A stretch of DNA of 64,000 bases. Source: CAWJKP01 sp963843465. GTDB lineage: Bacteria; Planctomycetota; Planctomycetia; Pirellulales; Thermoguttaceae. The notes below the pieces were generated by a model. It saw only the letters and a program-made list of their open reading frames with translations. It searched no databases and had not been told where the DNA came from. The stretch covers positions 434,001-498,000 of the forward strand of contig CAWJKP010000001.1 of the NCBI GenBank assembly GCA_963843465.1, read 5' to 3'. Positions 17,788 to 29,894 of the stretch are shown here, piece after piece (the stretch's first letter is position 1; each line of letters opens with the position of its first letter). Both the position numbers and the translations under genes were made by a program.

Positions 17788-18186
17788 ATGTACGAGACAA
17801 CCTTGTCGGAAGCGATCACCATGCACCAGGGAGGCCAACTGATTTCGGCCGCCCAGTTGTACCAGGAGATCCTGTCGCGGGAAGAGGGCAATGCCGACGC
17901 CTTGCACTTGCTCGGCGTGTTGCACTTTCAACAGGGCGAGCACCTTCGGGCCGTGGAGGAGATCGGCCGCGTCATCGTGGCGCGTGCCAACGTCCCGGCC
18001 TTTCACTCCAATTTGGCGGAAGCCTATCGCGCACAAGGAAAGTACGAGCGGGCCGTCGGCTGTTGCCGCAGAGCCTTACGTCTAAGTCCGGACTACCCTG
18101 AAGCGTTGTGCAACCTCGGCTTGGGCCTGCAGGGACTTGGCCGGCAGGCCGAGGCCGCCGAGCACGCGTGCATGGTGGATACGTAA
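17788..18186 (+). CDS. Short TPR-repeat protein
   Basis: A 132-residue protein with three to four tetratricopeptide repeats: ITMHQGGQLISAAQLYQEIL, NADALHLLGVLHFQQGEHLR, PAFHSNLAEAYRAQGKYERA and YPEALCNLGLGLQGLGRQAE. The last repeat breaks off in EHACMVDT, so the protein may be truncated from a longer TPR/glycosyltransferase-type protein. It ends two bases before the TIGR03032 gene, so both are probably co-transcribed. TPR proteins scaffold partners; with the adjacent giant surface protein, a role in its export or modification is an inference. Confidence 0.75.
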   Translation: MYETTLSEAITMHQGGQLISAAQLYQEILSREEGNADALHLLGVLHFQQGEHLRAVEEIGRVIVARANVPAFHSNLAEAYRAQGKYERAVGCCRRALRLSPDYPEALCNLGLGLQGLGRQAEAAEHACMVDT

Positions 18187-18187
18187 G

Positions 18188-19276
18188 ATGAGCGCCGTCG
18201 TCAACATGGAACGCCACCAACCCACGCCTCAAGGAGAGCCCTGGCTAGAGGTTCTCGGTTCGCCGCGTTTTTCGCCGTGGTTGGCAGAAGAGAAGATCAG
18301 CCTCGCGTTCACGACGTACCAACTCGGCAAACTGTTTCTCCTCGGCCGCAAGCGGGACGACCGCATCTCCGTATTCGAGCGGACCTTTAGCCGCTGCATG
18401 GGGCTTTGGGCGGAGGGCCAGACGATCTGGATGAGCTCTCTGTACCAGCTTTGGCGTTTGGAGAATGCGCTCGAAGCGGGCAATGCTTACCACGGCCATG
18501 ACGCGTTGTACGTCCCCCGGATCGGCTACACCACGGGCGATGTCGCGATGCACGACGTGGCCGTGGAAGCCGACGGTCGGGTGGTGTTCGTTAACACGTC
18601 ATTTAGTTGTTTGGCGACGCCCAGTGATCGGTACAGTTTCCGGCCGCTGTGGCGTCCCCCGTTCGTGAGCAAGCTCGCGCCCGAAGATCGCTGCCACCTC
18701 AACGGCCTGGCATTGGTCGAGGGGCGCGCGGCTTACGTGACAGCGGTATCACGCAGCGATGCGCCGGAGGGCTGGCGGGAATCGCGGCGCGACGGCGGTT
18801 GCGTGATCAATGTCCGCACCAACGAGGTGGTGGCCGGAGGCCTCTCGATGCCCCATTCGCCGCGATTCTATCGCGGCCGTTTGTGGCTGTTGAACTCCGG
18901 CACCGGACAGTTCGGGTATGTGGATCTTCAGCGCGGGCAGTTCGTTCCTGCAGCGTCGTGCCCGGGCTACCTGCGCGGCCTGGCGTTTGTCGGCAACTAC
19001 GCGGTCGTCGGCCTCTCGCGACCACGCCACGACGCGGCATTCGACGGGTTGCCACTGCAGGAGGAACTGGATCGCCGTCATGCGCGGCCGGAATGCGGCC
19101 TGCAGGTAATCGATCTCCAGAGCGGCAATTGTGTGCACTGGTTGCGGCTGGAAGGGGAAGTCCACGAGTTGTACAACGTCGCCGTGCTGCCGGGCGTGGC
19201 CCGGCCCATGGCGTTGGGCTTCAAGACCGACGAGATCCAAAAATTGTTAGCGGTCGCAGTTGAAGGAAAACTCTAA
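18188..19276 (+). CDS. TIGR03032 family protein
   Basis: A 362-residue soluble protein that matches the TIGR03032 (DUF4915) pattern: PWLEVLGSPRFSPWLAEEKI, LAFTTYQLGKLFLLG, GLWAEGQTIWMSSLYQLWRL, VNTSFSCLATPSDRYSFRPL, DRCHLNGLAL, LSMPHSPRFYRGRLWLLNSG and CPGYLRGLAFVGNYAVVGLS. The family forms a beta-propeller-like fold; its role is unknown, and it often lies next to TPR proteins and large secreted repeat proteins, as here. ATG 18188 is in the expected spacing after the TPR stop. Confidence 0.88.
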   Translation: MSAVVNMERHQPTPQGEPWLEVLGSPRFSPWLAEEKISLAFTTYQLGKLFLLGRKRDDRISVFERTFSRCMGLWAEGQTIWMSSLYQLWRLENALEAGNAYHGHDALYVPRIGYTTGDVAMHDVAVEADGRVVFVNTSFSCLATPSDRYSFRPLWRPPFVSKLAPEDRCHLNGLALVEGRAAYVTAVSRSDAPEGWRESRRDGGCVINVRTNEVVAGGLSMPHSPRFYRGRLWLLNSGTGQFGYVDLQRGQFVPAASCPGYLRGLAFVGNYAVVGLSRPRHDAAFDGLPLQEELDRRHARPECGLQVIDLQSGNCVHWLRLEGEVHELYNVAVLPGVARPMALGFKTDEIQKLLAVAVEGKL

Positions 19277-19297
19277 GCCGGGCGGTCATCGCCCGGC
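19277..19297 (+). terminator. Perfect 8-bp hairpin between TIGR03032 and the giant gene
   Basis: GCCGGGCG (19277-19284), loop GTCAT, CGCCCGGC (19290-19297). It starts right after the TIGR03032 stop codon. There is no T-run; instead the ribosome-binding site CAGGAGG of the giant gene follows. It may stabilise the upstream mRNA end or attenuate readthrough. Confidence 0.45.
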
Positions 19298-19412
19298 GTC
19301 CCTCAGGAGGTTCGTTATGTCTAACCGGAGCCGTTTCGCCCATTGGTGGAAGCATTTTATTAACAGCCGCCACGCCGGACGCGGCTCCCATCGACTCTTC
19401 TCCGACTCCCCC

Positions 19413-21614
19413 GGCCATCGCAAATCGCCCTCTGCGCTTGGAAGCCTTGGAGGTACGGGCGTTGCTGTCGGCGAGCCCTTACGTGGAGTCGATCGACCGG
19501 GCGAACCCGGCGACCACCATCGCCGACGGCCCGAGCGTGGCCTACACGGTGACCTTCAGCGAAGCGGTGACGGGGGTCAACTCCACGGACTTCCAGACGG
19601 CCTTGACCGGCACGGTCGCGGTAGGGCAGATCCAGGTCGCCCCGGTCAGCAGCTCGGTTTACACGGTGACGGTGAGCGGGATCACCGGCAGCGGCACGCT
19701 GGGCCTGAACCTGGTGGACAACAATAGCATTCACGATCTGGCGGGCGACCCGCTTACGCAGGCCGGCTACCCACTTGCCTTCCAGAACCAGACGGTGGTT
19801 CCCGTCGGCCAAAGCCCCAACGGCGTCGTGGCCGCGGACCTGACTGGCAACGGCAAGCTGGACCTGGTGGTCGCCAACCAGAACAGCCACAACGTGGGCG
19901 TCCTCTTGGGCAACGGCGACGGCACCTTCCAGAGCGAGCAGACCTACCCCACCGACACCACCCCCTTCTCGGTGTCCGTGGCGGACCTTACCGGCAACGG
20001 CATACCCGACATAATCGCCACGTCCTTCCCCGAGGGCGAGATCGCCGTGCTGCTGGGCAACGGCAACGGCACCTTCCAGGCGCCGACGTTATATAGTGTC
20101 GGGGCGCAGCCCTTCTTTGTGGCCGTGGGAAACGTCAACGGGGACGGCATTCCGGACTTGGTCGTCGCCAACGATCTGAGCAACACCGTGAGCGTGCTGC
20201 TGGGCAACGGCAACGGTACCTTCCAGGCGGCAGAGAATTACCCCGCCGGGGCCAACCCGCTGTTCGTGCAATTGGCGGATCTCACCGGGGACGGCAAGTT
20301 GGACATCATCGTGACAGACGCCAACGTGAACGACATTCCAGGCGACAACACGGTAAGCGTGTTGATGAACAACGGCAACGGCACGTTCCAACCGCCGCAG
20401 AGCTACGCCGTAGGGGCGGGCCCGGCCGGCCTGCAGGTCGCGGACCTGACCGGCAACGGCAAGCTGGACCTGGCGGTTGCCAACGCGGGCAGCAACACCG
20501 TGAGCGTGCTGATGGGCAACGGCGACGGCACCTTCCAGCCGCAACAGACCTTTCCCGCCGGCCCAAGCCCATTTTACCTGGCTGCCGCCAACGTCAATGG
20601 CGACGGCATACCCAACCTGGTAACCACCGATAGCGGCGGCGGGGAAGTGAGCGTGCTATTGGGCAACGGGGACGGGACGTTCCAGGCCCCCCAGAGCTTC
20701 GCCACCGAGGGCAGTCCCCACGGCGTAGCGGTGGCCGACGTGAATGGGGATGGCCGGCCGGACCTGATCGTGGCCAACTACAACTCCAATACCGTCAGCC
20801 TCCTGCTGAATGCCGAGAACGGCGACTTCACGGGACAAACGTATACCATCACCCCGAGGCTGACCGTAACAACGACCGGCGACGAGCTGGACAGTTACGC
20901 GGACAGCGTGAGCGACCTTCTGAACGCCGCGGCAGCGGGCGACCCCGTCAGCCTGCGCGACGCAATCAATGCGTTCAACAACAATCCGGCCGGCGTCGCG
21001 GGCACGATCCAGTTCGATCCACTCTTGTCCGGCGGGACGATTACGCTCAGCAACGGCCCGCTGGAGCTTTCCAACACGACGGACACGATCACCATCAGCG
21101 GCCCGGGGGCCGGCCAGTTGACCGTCAGCGGTAACAACGCCTCCACCGTGTTCGTCGTTGACAGCGGCGTGACGGCCGACATTTCCGGGCTGACCATCGC
21201 CGACGGCAATGGGTTCGACGGCGGCGGCATCAACAACTCCGGCACGCTGACGATCAGCGACAGCACCCTCTCGGGAAACTCCGCGTCCGGCGACAGCGGC
21301 GGCGGCATCTACAACCTCGGCGGCGCGCTGACGCTCAACAACAGCACCCTCTCGGGAAACTCGGCTTCCCTCGGCGGCGGCATCGGCGTCGAGGACGGGA
21401 CACTTACAGTCAACAACAGCACGCTCTCGGGAAACTCGGCTGACTACGGCGGCGGCATCTACGACGCCTTCGGCACGCTGACGCTCAGCAACAGCACCCT
21501 CTCGGGAAACTCGGGTTACGGCGGCGGCGGCATCTACAACAACAACGCCGACGGCGGAGTCACGCTGGCCAATACGCTGGTGGCCGGCGACACGGCCGAC
21601 ACGGCCGCCGACGG
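19413..21614 (+). CDS. Giant protein part 1: LEPR-like anchor, FG-GAP repeats, beta-helix block 1
   Basis: Begins RPLRLEALEVRALLS, then an Ig-like domain (YVESIDRANPATTIADGPSV). From about 19780 to 20830 come at least eight VCBS/FG-GAP units with VADLTGNGKLDLVVAN and SVLLGNGNGTFQ, a secreted beta-propeller. From 20870, VTTTGDELDSYADSVSDLLN and PVSLRDAINAFNNN mark a CSLREA-like domain followed by beta-helix coils with repeated STLSGNSA and GGGIYN. The frame is lost at GGCCCC 21613-21618; the natural continuation is APNVFGPVTANFSLIENT in the next frame. Confidence 0.85.
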
Positions 21615-21618
21615 CCCC

Positions 21619-22962
21619 GAACGTCTTCGGCCCTGTGACGGCAAACTTCTCGCTGATCGAGAACACGGCCGGCATGACGCTGAGCGCGGGCAGCGGCAAC
21701 AATCTCCTGGGGGAAGACCCGCTGCTGGGCCCCTTGGGCAACTATGGCGGCCCGACCGAGACCGTGCCGCTCTTGCCCGGCAGTCCGGCCATCGACGCCG
21801 GCAGCGTCAGCCTGGCGGTCGACGCCAGCGGCAATCCTCTGACCACCGACCAGCGCGGAATTGGATATCCGCGCGTGCTCAACGGCACCGTGGACATCGG
21901 CGCCTTCGAGTTCCAGGGCAATGTGACCGTAACGACCACCGGCGACGAGCTGGACAGTTACACGGACAGCCTCAGCGACCTTCAGACCGCCGCGGCGGCG
22001 GGCGACCCCGTCAGCCTGCGCGACGCGATCAACGCCTTGAACAACGATTCGGCCGGCGTCGCGGGCACGATCCAGTTCGATCCGCTCCTGTCCGGCGGGA
22101 CGATTACGCTCGCCAACGGCCCGCTGGAGCTTTCCAACACGACGGACACGATCACCATCAGCGGCCCGGGGGCCGGCCAGTTGACCGTCAGCGGCGACAA
22201 CGCCTCCACCGTGTTCGTCGTCGACGGCGGCGTGACGGCCGATATTTCCGGGCTAACCATCACCGGCGGCAACGCTTTCGACGGCGGCGGCATCGGCAAT
22301 AGCGGCACCCTGACCATCGGCAACAGCACCATCTCGGGAAACTCGGGTTACAACGGCGACGGCATCTTCAATGGCGGCACGCTGACAGTTACCGGCAGTA
22401 CCCTGTCGGGAAACTCGGCTTACGCCAGCTCCGCTGGCTATGGCGGCGGCATCTTCAACGCGGGCGTGCTGACACTCAGCAACAGCACCCTCTCGGAGAA
22501 CTCGGCTTACAACGGTGCCGGCATCTACAACGGTGGCAGCGGCACGCTAACGCTCAACAACAGTACCCTCTCTGGAAACTCGGTTTTCCCCACCGGCCTT
22601 GGCGGTGGCATCTTCAACGCCGGCGCTCTAACGGTGGACAACACGCTTGTGGGCGACAACACGGGATACGACCTTTTCGGCAACGCGGCCACGGCCAACT
22701 TCTCGCTGATTCAATCGAACGCCGCCAGTATCATCGACCCGAGCACTGATATTTTCGGAGTCTCGCCGCTGCTGGGCCCCTTGGGCAACTATGGCGGCCC
22801 GACCGAGACCGTGCCGCTGTTGTCGGGCAGCCCGGCCATCGACGCCGGCAGCGTCAGCCTGGCGGTCGACCCCAGCGGCAATCCGCTGACCACCGACCAG
22901 CGCGGAATTGGATATCCGCGCACGCAAAACGGCGCCGTGGACATCGGCGCCTTCGAGCTGCG
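21619..22962 (+). CDS. Giant protein part 2: beta-helix block 2
   Basis: Continues NFSLIENTAGMTLSAGSGNN, LLGPLGNYGGPTETVPLLPG, SPAIDAGSVSLAVDASGNPL and TTDQRGIGYPRVLNGTVDIG. It then repeats the whole CSLREA plus beta-helix block almost word for word (21920-22940), so block 1 (20870-21910) and block 2 are an internal duplication of about 1 kb. Frame lost in the CCC at 22963-22965. Confidence 0.8.
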
Positions 22963-22965
22963 CCC

Positions 22966-23698
22966 TGACGGCCGGCGCGCTGACCCCGCCCGGCGTCTCC
23001 ACGGTCAGCACGTTTGTCAGCAACGGGCTCAATTGGCCCAATGGCCTGGCCTTCGACGCGGCCGGCAACCTCTACGTCGCCGACGGCAGCAACGCGATCT
23101 ACAAGGTGACGCCCGCGGGCGCCGTCACCACCTTCGCCAGCGGCGGGCTCATCAATGGTCCCGAGTTCCTGGCCTTCGATGCCGCGGGCAACCTCTACGT
23201 CGCCAACGCCAACTGCAACACGATCTTGGAGGTGACGCCCGCGGGGGCCGTCTCCACCTTCGTCAGTAGCAGCAGCGGACTCGACTACCCATCGGGCCTG
23301 GCCTTCGACGCCGCAGGCAACCTCTTCGTCGCCAACACCATCAGCAACACGATCTCCGAGGTGACGCCCGCAGGGGCCGTCTCCACCTTCCTCAGCAGCG
23401 GACTCGACCATCCCATTAACCTGGCGTTCGACGCGGCCGGCAACCTCTTTATCACCAACCAATGGAACAGCACGATCTCCGAGGTGTCGCCCGCAGGGGC
23501 TGTCTCCACCTTCGTCAGCAGCGGGATCAGTTTGCCCGATGGCCTGGCCTTCGACGCAGCCGGCAACCTCTATGTCGCCAACACCACCAACTCGATCTCC
23601 GAGGCGACACCCGCGGGGGCCGTCTCGACCTTCGCCAGCGGGTTCGGTTATAACACCGGCCTGGCCTTCGACGCCGCGGGTAACCTGTACGTCGCCGC
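22966..23698 (+). CDS. Giant protein part 3: NHL/SMP-30-like repeats
   Basis: Six to seven repeats of the type GLAFDAAGNLYVAN ... ISEVTPAGAVSTFVSSG, a beta-propeller blade pattern of NHL repeats. The frame is lost in a run of seven G (23699-23705), where one G is missing. Confidence 0.8.
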
Positions 23699-23705
23699 GG
23701 GGGGG

Positions 23706-24557
23706 ACTCCAGTACGGTCTCCAAGATCACTCCACCGGTGGTCACCGAAGGTCAGACCTTCACCAACCAGACGGTCTTCCAGTTCACCGATGCCAACCCG
23801 GATGCCACGGCCGCCGACTACACGGCGGTGGTTACCCTCGGCGACGGCAACAGCGTGACGCTCGACAGCAGCGGCGTGGTCAGCGGGCCACCGGGCGCCG
23901 GCGGCCAGATCGTGGCCGACCCCAACGGCGGCTTCGACGTGCAGTTGTCGTACACCTACGCCGAGGCGCTGAGCAACGCGACCTTCAGTGTGCAGGTGAC
24001 CGACGTGGGCGGGGCCACCACCGGCGCCAGCACCAATAGCTTCAGCGTGGCCGACGCGGGCTTGAGCGCCACGGGGACGGCCGTCTCGGCCACGGAAGGG
24101 GCGGCTCTGACCAACGTCCCGCTCGCCACGTTGACCGACGCGGCCGGCACGTACTCCAACCCCAGTGACCTGTCGGCCACGATCAATTGGGGCGACGGCA
24201 CGAGCACCACCCCGGCCACGCTGGTCGAAATCGGCACTTCGGGCGTGTACGCCGTGGAAGGCTCCCACACCTACGCCGAATACGGCAGCTACACGATCAG
24301 CGTCAGCTACGCCGACGAGGGCGGCAGCACGACGACATCCAGCAGCACCGCCACGGTCGCCGATGCGCCGCTGACGGCGACGGCGACGCCCGTGAGCGCC
24401 GTTGAGGGCCAGCCGCTCATCAACGTGCAGGTGGCCACCTTCACCGACGCCAACCCGCTGGCGTCGCTGAGCGATTTCCCGCTGGCCAACGTGACGATCC
24501 AGTGGGGCGACGGCGGCAGTTCCAACGCCACGTCGATCACGCAGCCCGGCGGCGTCG
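23706..24557 (+). CDS. Giant protein part 4: Ig/PKD-like domains
   Basis: Starts DSSTVSKITPPVVTEGQTFT. Three Ig-like domains follow, with NQTVFQFTDANPDATAADYT, LSYTYAEALSNATFSVQVTD and GTAVSATEGAALTNVPLATL. The units are ~100 residues and share the pattern D-W/T-G-D-G with PKD-type domains. Frame lost near 24557-24564. Confidence 0.75.
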
Positions 24558-24561
24558 GTAG

Positions 24562-27008
24562 GCCGTTTGAACGTCTTCGGCAGCCACACCTATGCCGAGG
24601 AAGGCTCTTATACCGTCAGCGTGTCCATCCATGATGTCGGCGGCGCAACCAGCGATATCACCACGTTTTCGGCCGGCGCGGCCAGCACGTTCGCCTCGGG
24701 TCTGAATGCTCCGAACGGTCTGGCCTTCGACAGCAGCGGCAACCTTTACGTCGCCAATTCCGGCGACGGCACCGTGAGCAAGGTGGACGCGGAGGGTGAG
24801 GTCAGCACGTTCGCCTCCGGCTTTACTGATCCCGTGGGTTTGGCCTTTGACACCGCCGGCGACCTCTATGTCTCCTATGGGGAGAACGCCGGTGCGATAG
24901 GCCAGGTGACCCCCAGCGGCGTAGTCAGCGTGTTCGCCGACTATAACACGGGCTTGTATTATCCGGACGGCCTTGCCTTCGATAGCAGCGGCAATCTCTA
25001 CGCCGCCAACTGGGGCTGGGGCACGGTGACCAGGTTGACGCCAACGGGCGCGGCCACTACGCTCCCCTATGACTTTGGCGGCATCGACAATGCCACGGGT
25101 CTGGCGTTCGATGGCAGCGGCAACCTCTACGTCAGCAATTCGTACAACGGCACTGTGAGCAAGGTGAGCACGGGAGGCGTGGTCACTGTTTTTGCCGCCG
25201 GTTTCAGTTTTCCGGCGGCTCTGGCCTTCGATAGCAGCGGCAATCTCTACGTCGTCAATGCCGGCAATGACACCGTGAGCATGGTGACGCCGGATGGCGT
25301 CATGAGTACGTTCGTCTCTTCCGGCCTGGATCAGCCCGACGGTCTGGCCTTCGATAGCAGCGGCAACCTCTACGTTGCCAATGCAGGCAACGGCACCGTG
25401 ACCGAAGTCCCAGTCGTCGCGACCGTCACGCCGGTCACTACGACCGCGACCGTGACCGACGCGCCGCTGACGGCCGCGGCCACTCTCAGCACGCTGGCCT
25501 CCTTCAACGGCACCAACGGGGCCGCGCCCCCGGGTGGCTTGGTCGAAGACAGCAGCGGCAACCTCTTCGGCACGACCATGGCCGGCGGTCCCGCTGGTGG
25601 CGGCACGGTGTTCGAGGTCGCGGCCGGCAGCGGCGTGATCACCACGCTGGCCTCCTTCAACGGCGCCAACGGGGCCCAGCCCCAGGGTGGCTTGATCGAA
25701 GATAGCAGCGGCAACCTTTTCGACGTGACCATGGCTGGCGGTCCCGCTGGTGGCGGCACGGTGTTCGAGGTCGCGGCCGGCAGTGGCGTCATCACCACGC
25801 TGGCCTCCTTCAACGGCACCAATGGGGTCGCCCCCCAGGGTGGCTTGGTCGAAGACAGCAGCGGCAACCTCTTCGGCACGACCATCGCTGGCGGTCTCGC
25901 TGGTGGCGGCACGGTGTTCGAGGTCGCGGCCGGCAGTGGCGTCATCACCACGCTGGCCTCCTTCAACGGCACCAATGGGGTCGCCCCCCAGGGTGGCTTG
26001 GTCGAAGACAGCAGCGGCAACCTCTTCGGCACGACCATGGCCGGCGGTCCCGCTGGTGGCGGCACGGTGTTCGAGGTCGCGGCCGGCAGCGGTGTCATCA
26101 CCACGCTCGCCTTCTTCAACGGTATCAACGGGGCCTTCCCCCAGGGTGGCTTGGTCGAAGACAGCAGCGGCAACCTCTTCGGCACGACCATGGCCGGCGG
26201 TCCCGCTGGTGGCGGCGGCACGGTGTTCGAGGTCGCGGCCGGCAGCGGCGTGATCACCACGCTGGCCTCCTTCAACGGCGCCAACGGGGCCCAGCCCCAG
26301 GGTGGCTTGATCGAAGATAGCAGCGGCAACCTCTTCGGCACGACCATGGCCGGCGGTCCCGCTGGCGGCGGCACGGTGTTCGAGGTCCCCGCCGGCAGCA
26401 ACGTCATCGCCACGCTCGCCTCCTTCAACGGCGCCAATGGGGTCGTCCCCCAGGGTGGCTTGCTCAAAGACAGCAGCGGCAACCTCTTCGGCGTGACCGC
26501 CGCTGGCGGTCCCGGCGGCGGTGGCACGGTGTTCGAGGTACAGGTGGCCCACGTCACGCCGCCGGTGGCCACCGCGGGTCAGGCCTTTAGCAACCAGACG
26601 GTCTTCCAGTTCGCCGATGCCAACCCGGATGCCACGGCCGCCGACTACACGGCGGTGGTGACGCTGGGCGACGGCAACAGCGTGACGCTCGACAGCAGCG
26701 GCGTGGTCAGCGGGCCACCAGGCGCCGGCGGCCAGATTGTGCCCGACCCGAACGGCGGCTTCGACGTGCAATTGTCGTACACCTACGCCGAGGCGTTTAG
26801 CGACCACACCTTCAGCGTGCAGGTGACCGACGTGGGCGGGGCCACGACCGGCGCCAGCACCAACACCTTCAGCGTCGCCAGCGCAACGGTGGACTTGAGC
26901 TGGTCGGGAGCGGGAAACCCTCTCGTTCTGACGGAAACTTCCCCCGGCGCGACGCCCACGATTGTCATCTCGGAGCCCTCGCCGAACGAGAGTCTGCTGG
27001 AGATCGAT
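24562..27008 (+). CDS. Giant protein part 5: NHL repeats, GloVer repeats, Ig-like
   Basis: NVFGSHTYAEEGSYTVSVSI completes an Ig-like domain, then six NHL-type blades (GLAFDSSGNLYVANSGDGTV). From 25492 to 26535 seven GloVer-type repeats follow (LASFNGTNGAAPPGGLVEDS / SGNLFGTTMAGGPAGGGTVF). Another Ig/PKD-like domain (26570-26880) repeats part 4 closely. Frame lost near 27010. Confidence 0.8.
25492..26535 (+). repeat. Seven tandem ~147-bp repeats (GloVer type)
   Basis: Each unit encodes about 49 residues: L-A-S-F-N-G-x-N-G, then Q-G-G-L-V-E-D-S-S-G-N-L-F-G-T-T and G-G-G-T-V-F-E-V. Units 2 and 6, and units 3 and 4, are nearly identical in DNA, which indicates recent duplication or gene conversion. 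Unit 5 has one extra Gly codon. Confidence 0.85.
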
Positions 27009-27014
27009 CTTGCG

Positions 27015-27505
27015 CGGGTATCGCTTCGCCGGCACGTCCACGACATCGGCAGCGGGCCTGACTTACCAGAACGCCGGTTCGCCCGCAACGTCCCAGTATG
27101 CCACGATCAATATCAGCGCGGCGAACACTATCAGTTCACTTCAGGCGACCCTCCCCGGGGACGGGCTCACGCTCGGCCCGATCCGCGATCTCAGCGGCGG
27201 CGTAGGCGCCATCGTCGCCAGCGCCGGCAACATCGAGGTTGCGGGGATCGACACCGCCAGCGCCAACGGCGACGTAGATCTGGAAGCGACCGGCAACCTC
27301 ACGGTGGATGCCGGCGCCACCCTCGACACCGGCGAGGGGACGATCTCGCTGGCAGCGGACGTCAACGCCGACGGCACGGGCAACGCCAACACCGGCAACC
27401 TGTCCATTCAGTCCGGGGCGGTGGTCGTCTCGGCGAACGCCTCGGCCAATGCCATCACGCTGCGCGGCTACGACGTGAATATCGCCACCGGCGCCGATCC
27501 TGCCG
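27015..27505 (+). CDS. Giant protein part 6: autotransporter-like beta segment
   Basis: GYRFAGTSTTSAAGLTYQNA leads into TIGPIRDLSGG-like turns (LGPIRDLSGGVGAIVASAGN) and IDTASANGDVDLEATGNLTV, resembling filamentous-haemagglutinin-type beta-helix coils. Frame lost around 27505; the continuation reads AQYAPGTTATPFITNG. Confidence 0.65.
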
Positions 27506-27511
27506 TCGTCG

Positions 27512-29891
27512 GCGCAATACGCGCCTGGGACGACCGCAACGCCGTTTATCACCAACGGACTGTACTTTCCTTATTTCCCGGTTTTCGACAGCAGCGGGGA
27601 CCTTTACATCAGCAACTACGAGGGCAATGACATCGTGGAGGTGCCGGCGGGGACCAACTCGCCGTCCCAGACCATCACCTCCGGGCTGCTAAACGATCCC
27701 CAGGGCATGGCGTTTGATAAGAATGGCGACCTCTTCATCGCCAACTACTTCGATGACGACGTGCTCGAAGTGCCGGCAGGCAGCAACACGGCCGTGCCCT
27801 ACATTACCTCCGGGCTGAGCCACCCGGTTGGGCTGGCCTTCGACAGCAGCGGCAACCTCTTTATCTCCAACATCGACTTTGATCCCAATGTTGAACCGGG
27901 CAGCCTTGCCCAGTACGCCGACACGATCAGCGAGGTGGCGGCGGGCACGACGACCGCCGTGCCTTTCATAACGTCGGGGCTGAGCGGGCCGGCCGGCATC
28001 GCTTTCGACCAATACGGCAATCTCTTCATCGCCAACTCCGACGGCAATACGGTCAGCGAAGTAGCCGCGGGAACCAGCACGGCCACGCCCTTCATCACGT
28101 CCGGCCTGAATGAACCCACCGGCTTGGCCTTCGACAGCCGCGGCAACCTCTTCATCGTAAACAACTCCATCAATACGGTGAGCGAGGCGCTCGCCGGTAA
28201 CAGCGCCGTCACGACAGTCGTCACGTCCGGCCTGAGCAGTCCCTACGGACTGGCTTTCGACCAGGCGGGCAATCTCTACGTCGCCAATGTGAGTTCCTCT
28301 ACCGTCAACCTGGTAGCCTTCTCCCCAACGCCAGAGGCGGGCGGCGTGGTAATCCGGTCCTCGCAGGCCAGCGATCCGATGAGCATCGGCGGCGGCCCGA
28401 GCGACGTGGCGGGCATCAACCTCACGGCCGCCGAACTGGCCCAAATCTACACCACCGCTTCGGGTACCGTCACCTTCGGCGACAGCACCCAGACCGGCGA
28501 TATCAGCTTCCTCACGGCCACGCCGGCGACCACGCCCGGCGCCTCGATCCAGGTCGTTCAGGACCCTGCCGGCCCGGGCCAGATCATCCTCGACGACCAG
28601 GGTACGGACAGCCCGGCGCTGGATGGCAACGGCGGCAGGGTCCAACTGAGGCCGGGCACCGGTGGCGTCCAGGTCATTCAAAGTTCATCCGCGGCCGGCG
28701 ATGTTGCCCTGGTGTCCAACGGCTTCACCAGCCCGGCGGCGCCGTTGATCCTGTCGCTGGGCTTCGCCCCAACAATCGGCACGCAGATCACTCTGGTCAG
28801 CAATACGGCCACGCCCTTGGGAAGCAACCCCATCAACGGCGTCTTCAGCAACCTGGCCGGCGGCGGGACGATCTCGGCCACCTACAACGGAATTGCCTAC
28901 GTCTTCGCCGCCAGCTACAGCGGGGGCGACGGCAATGACCTTGTCCTGACCGACGTGGGCCAGGCCACGTTGACGCAGACGGTCAGCCAACTGGTGGTCG
29001 CCGCCCTCCCGACGAGCATTACGGCCGGCAACAACGTCGTCCTTATCGTGATGGCCGAGAACTCCAACGGCAACGTCGTAACCGGCTACGCGGGAACCGT
29101 CCACTTCACCAGCTCCGATCCGCTGGAACCGGTGCCGGCCGGTAACCTCACCTTCACGCCGGGCTCGGGCGTGGCCTACGCCGTGGCCACCCTGGAGACG
29201 GCCGGCTCTTGGAACATCACGGCCTCGGACACGACGAACCCGTCGATCCAGGGCACTACCACTACCGCGGTTACGGTCACGCCGGCCTCCGCCGTAAAGG
29301 TCGTCTTCAGCCAGTCGCCCACCAACACGTCCGCAGGCGCAACGATCCCGGCGACGGCCAAAGTGGAAGACCAGTATGGAAATATCGTCTCCACCGGCAG
29401 CGCCAGCACGACCGACGTGACGTTGGCGATTGCCTCCGGCCCCAGCGGCGGCAAACTGCTGGGCACCACCATCGTGCAGGCCGTCGGCGGCGTGGCCGCC
29501 TTCAGCAACCTCTCCCTCCAACTGGCCGGCAGCTACACCTTGAGCGCCAGCGTCGTGGTCCCGTTCGGCACCCTCACCGCCACCTCCAGATCGTTTACCA
29601 TCTCGGCGGGGACGGCCGCGCAACTGGTCTTCACGACCCAGCCCCCCGCCGACGTTGCCGGCGCGAAGACCTTCACCGCGGGGGTGACTGTCGAAGACTT
29701 GTACGGCAACGCGGTGACCGGGGACGACTCCAGCGTGACGGTCTCCTTGCAGAAGGCGGCCACGTACACGGGCGACAGCAACGGTCTGCTCAGCAGCACC
29801 GGCGGCACGCTGACGGCGGACTACCAAGACAGCGGCGTGGCCGCCTTCAGCGGCCTGTCGATCAGCCAGCCTGGGACGGGCTACAGCGCTG
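27512..29891 (+). CDS. Giant protein part 7: NHL repeats and invasin-like Ig domains
   Basis: NHL-like blades with VPAGTNSPSQTITSGLLNDP and GMAFDKNGDLFIANYFDDD continue to about 28320. A beta-rich region (28330-28960) follows, then invasin/bacterial Ig-like domains with SVTAGNNV-like starts (ITAGNNVVLIVMAENSNGNV, AGATIPATAKVEDQYGNIVS, GAKTFTAGVTVEDLYGNAVT). Frame lost in the CCC at 29892-29894. Confidence 0.8.
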
Positions 29892-29894
29892 CCC

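Noticed and set aside
24537..27041. 834-codon open frame on the minus strand opposite the giant gene
   Set aside because: It mirrors codon-repetitive NHL/GloVer DNA, with low-complexity HRAAT-type repeats; the + strand carries recognisable domains.
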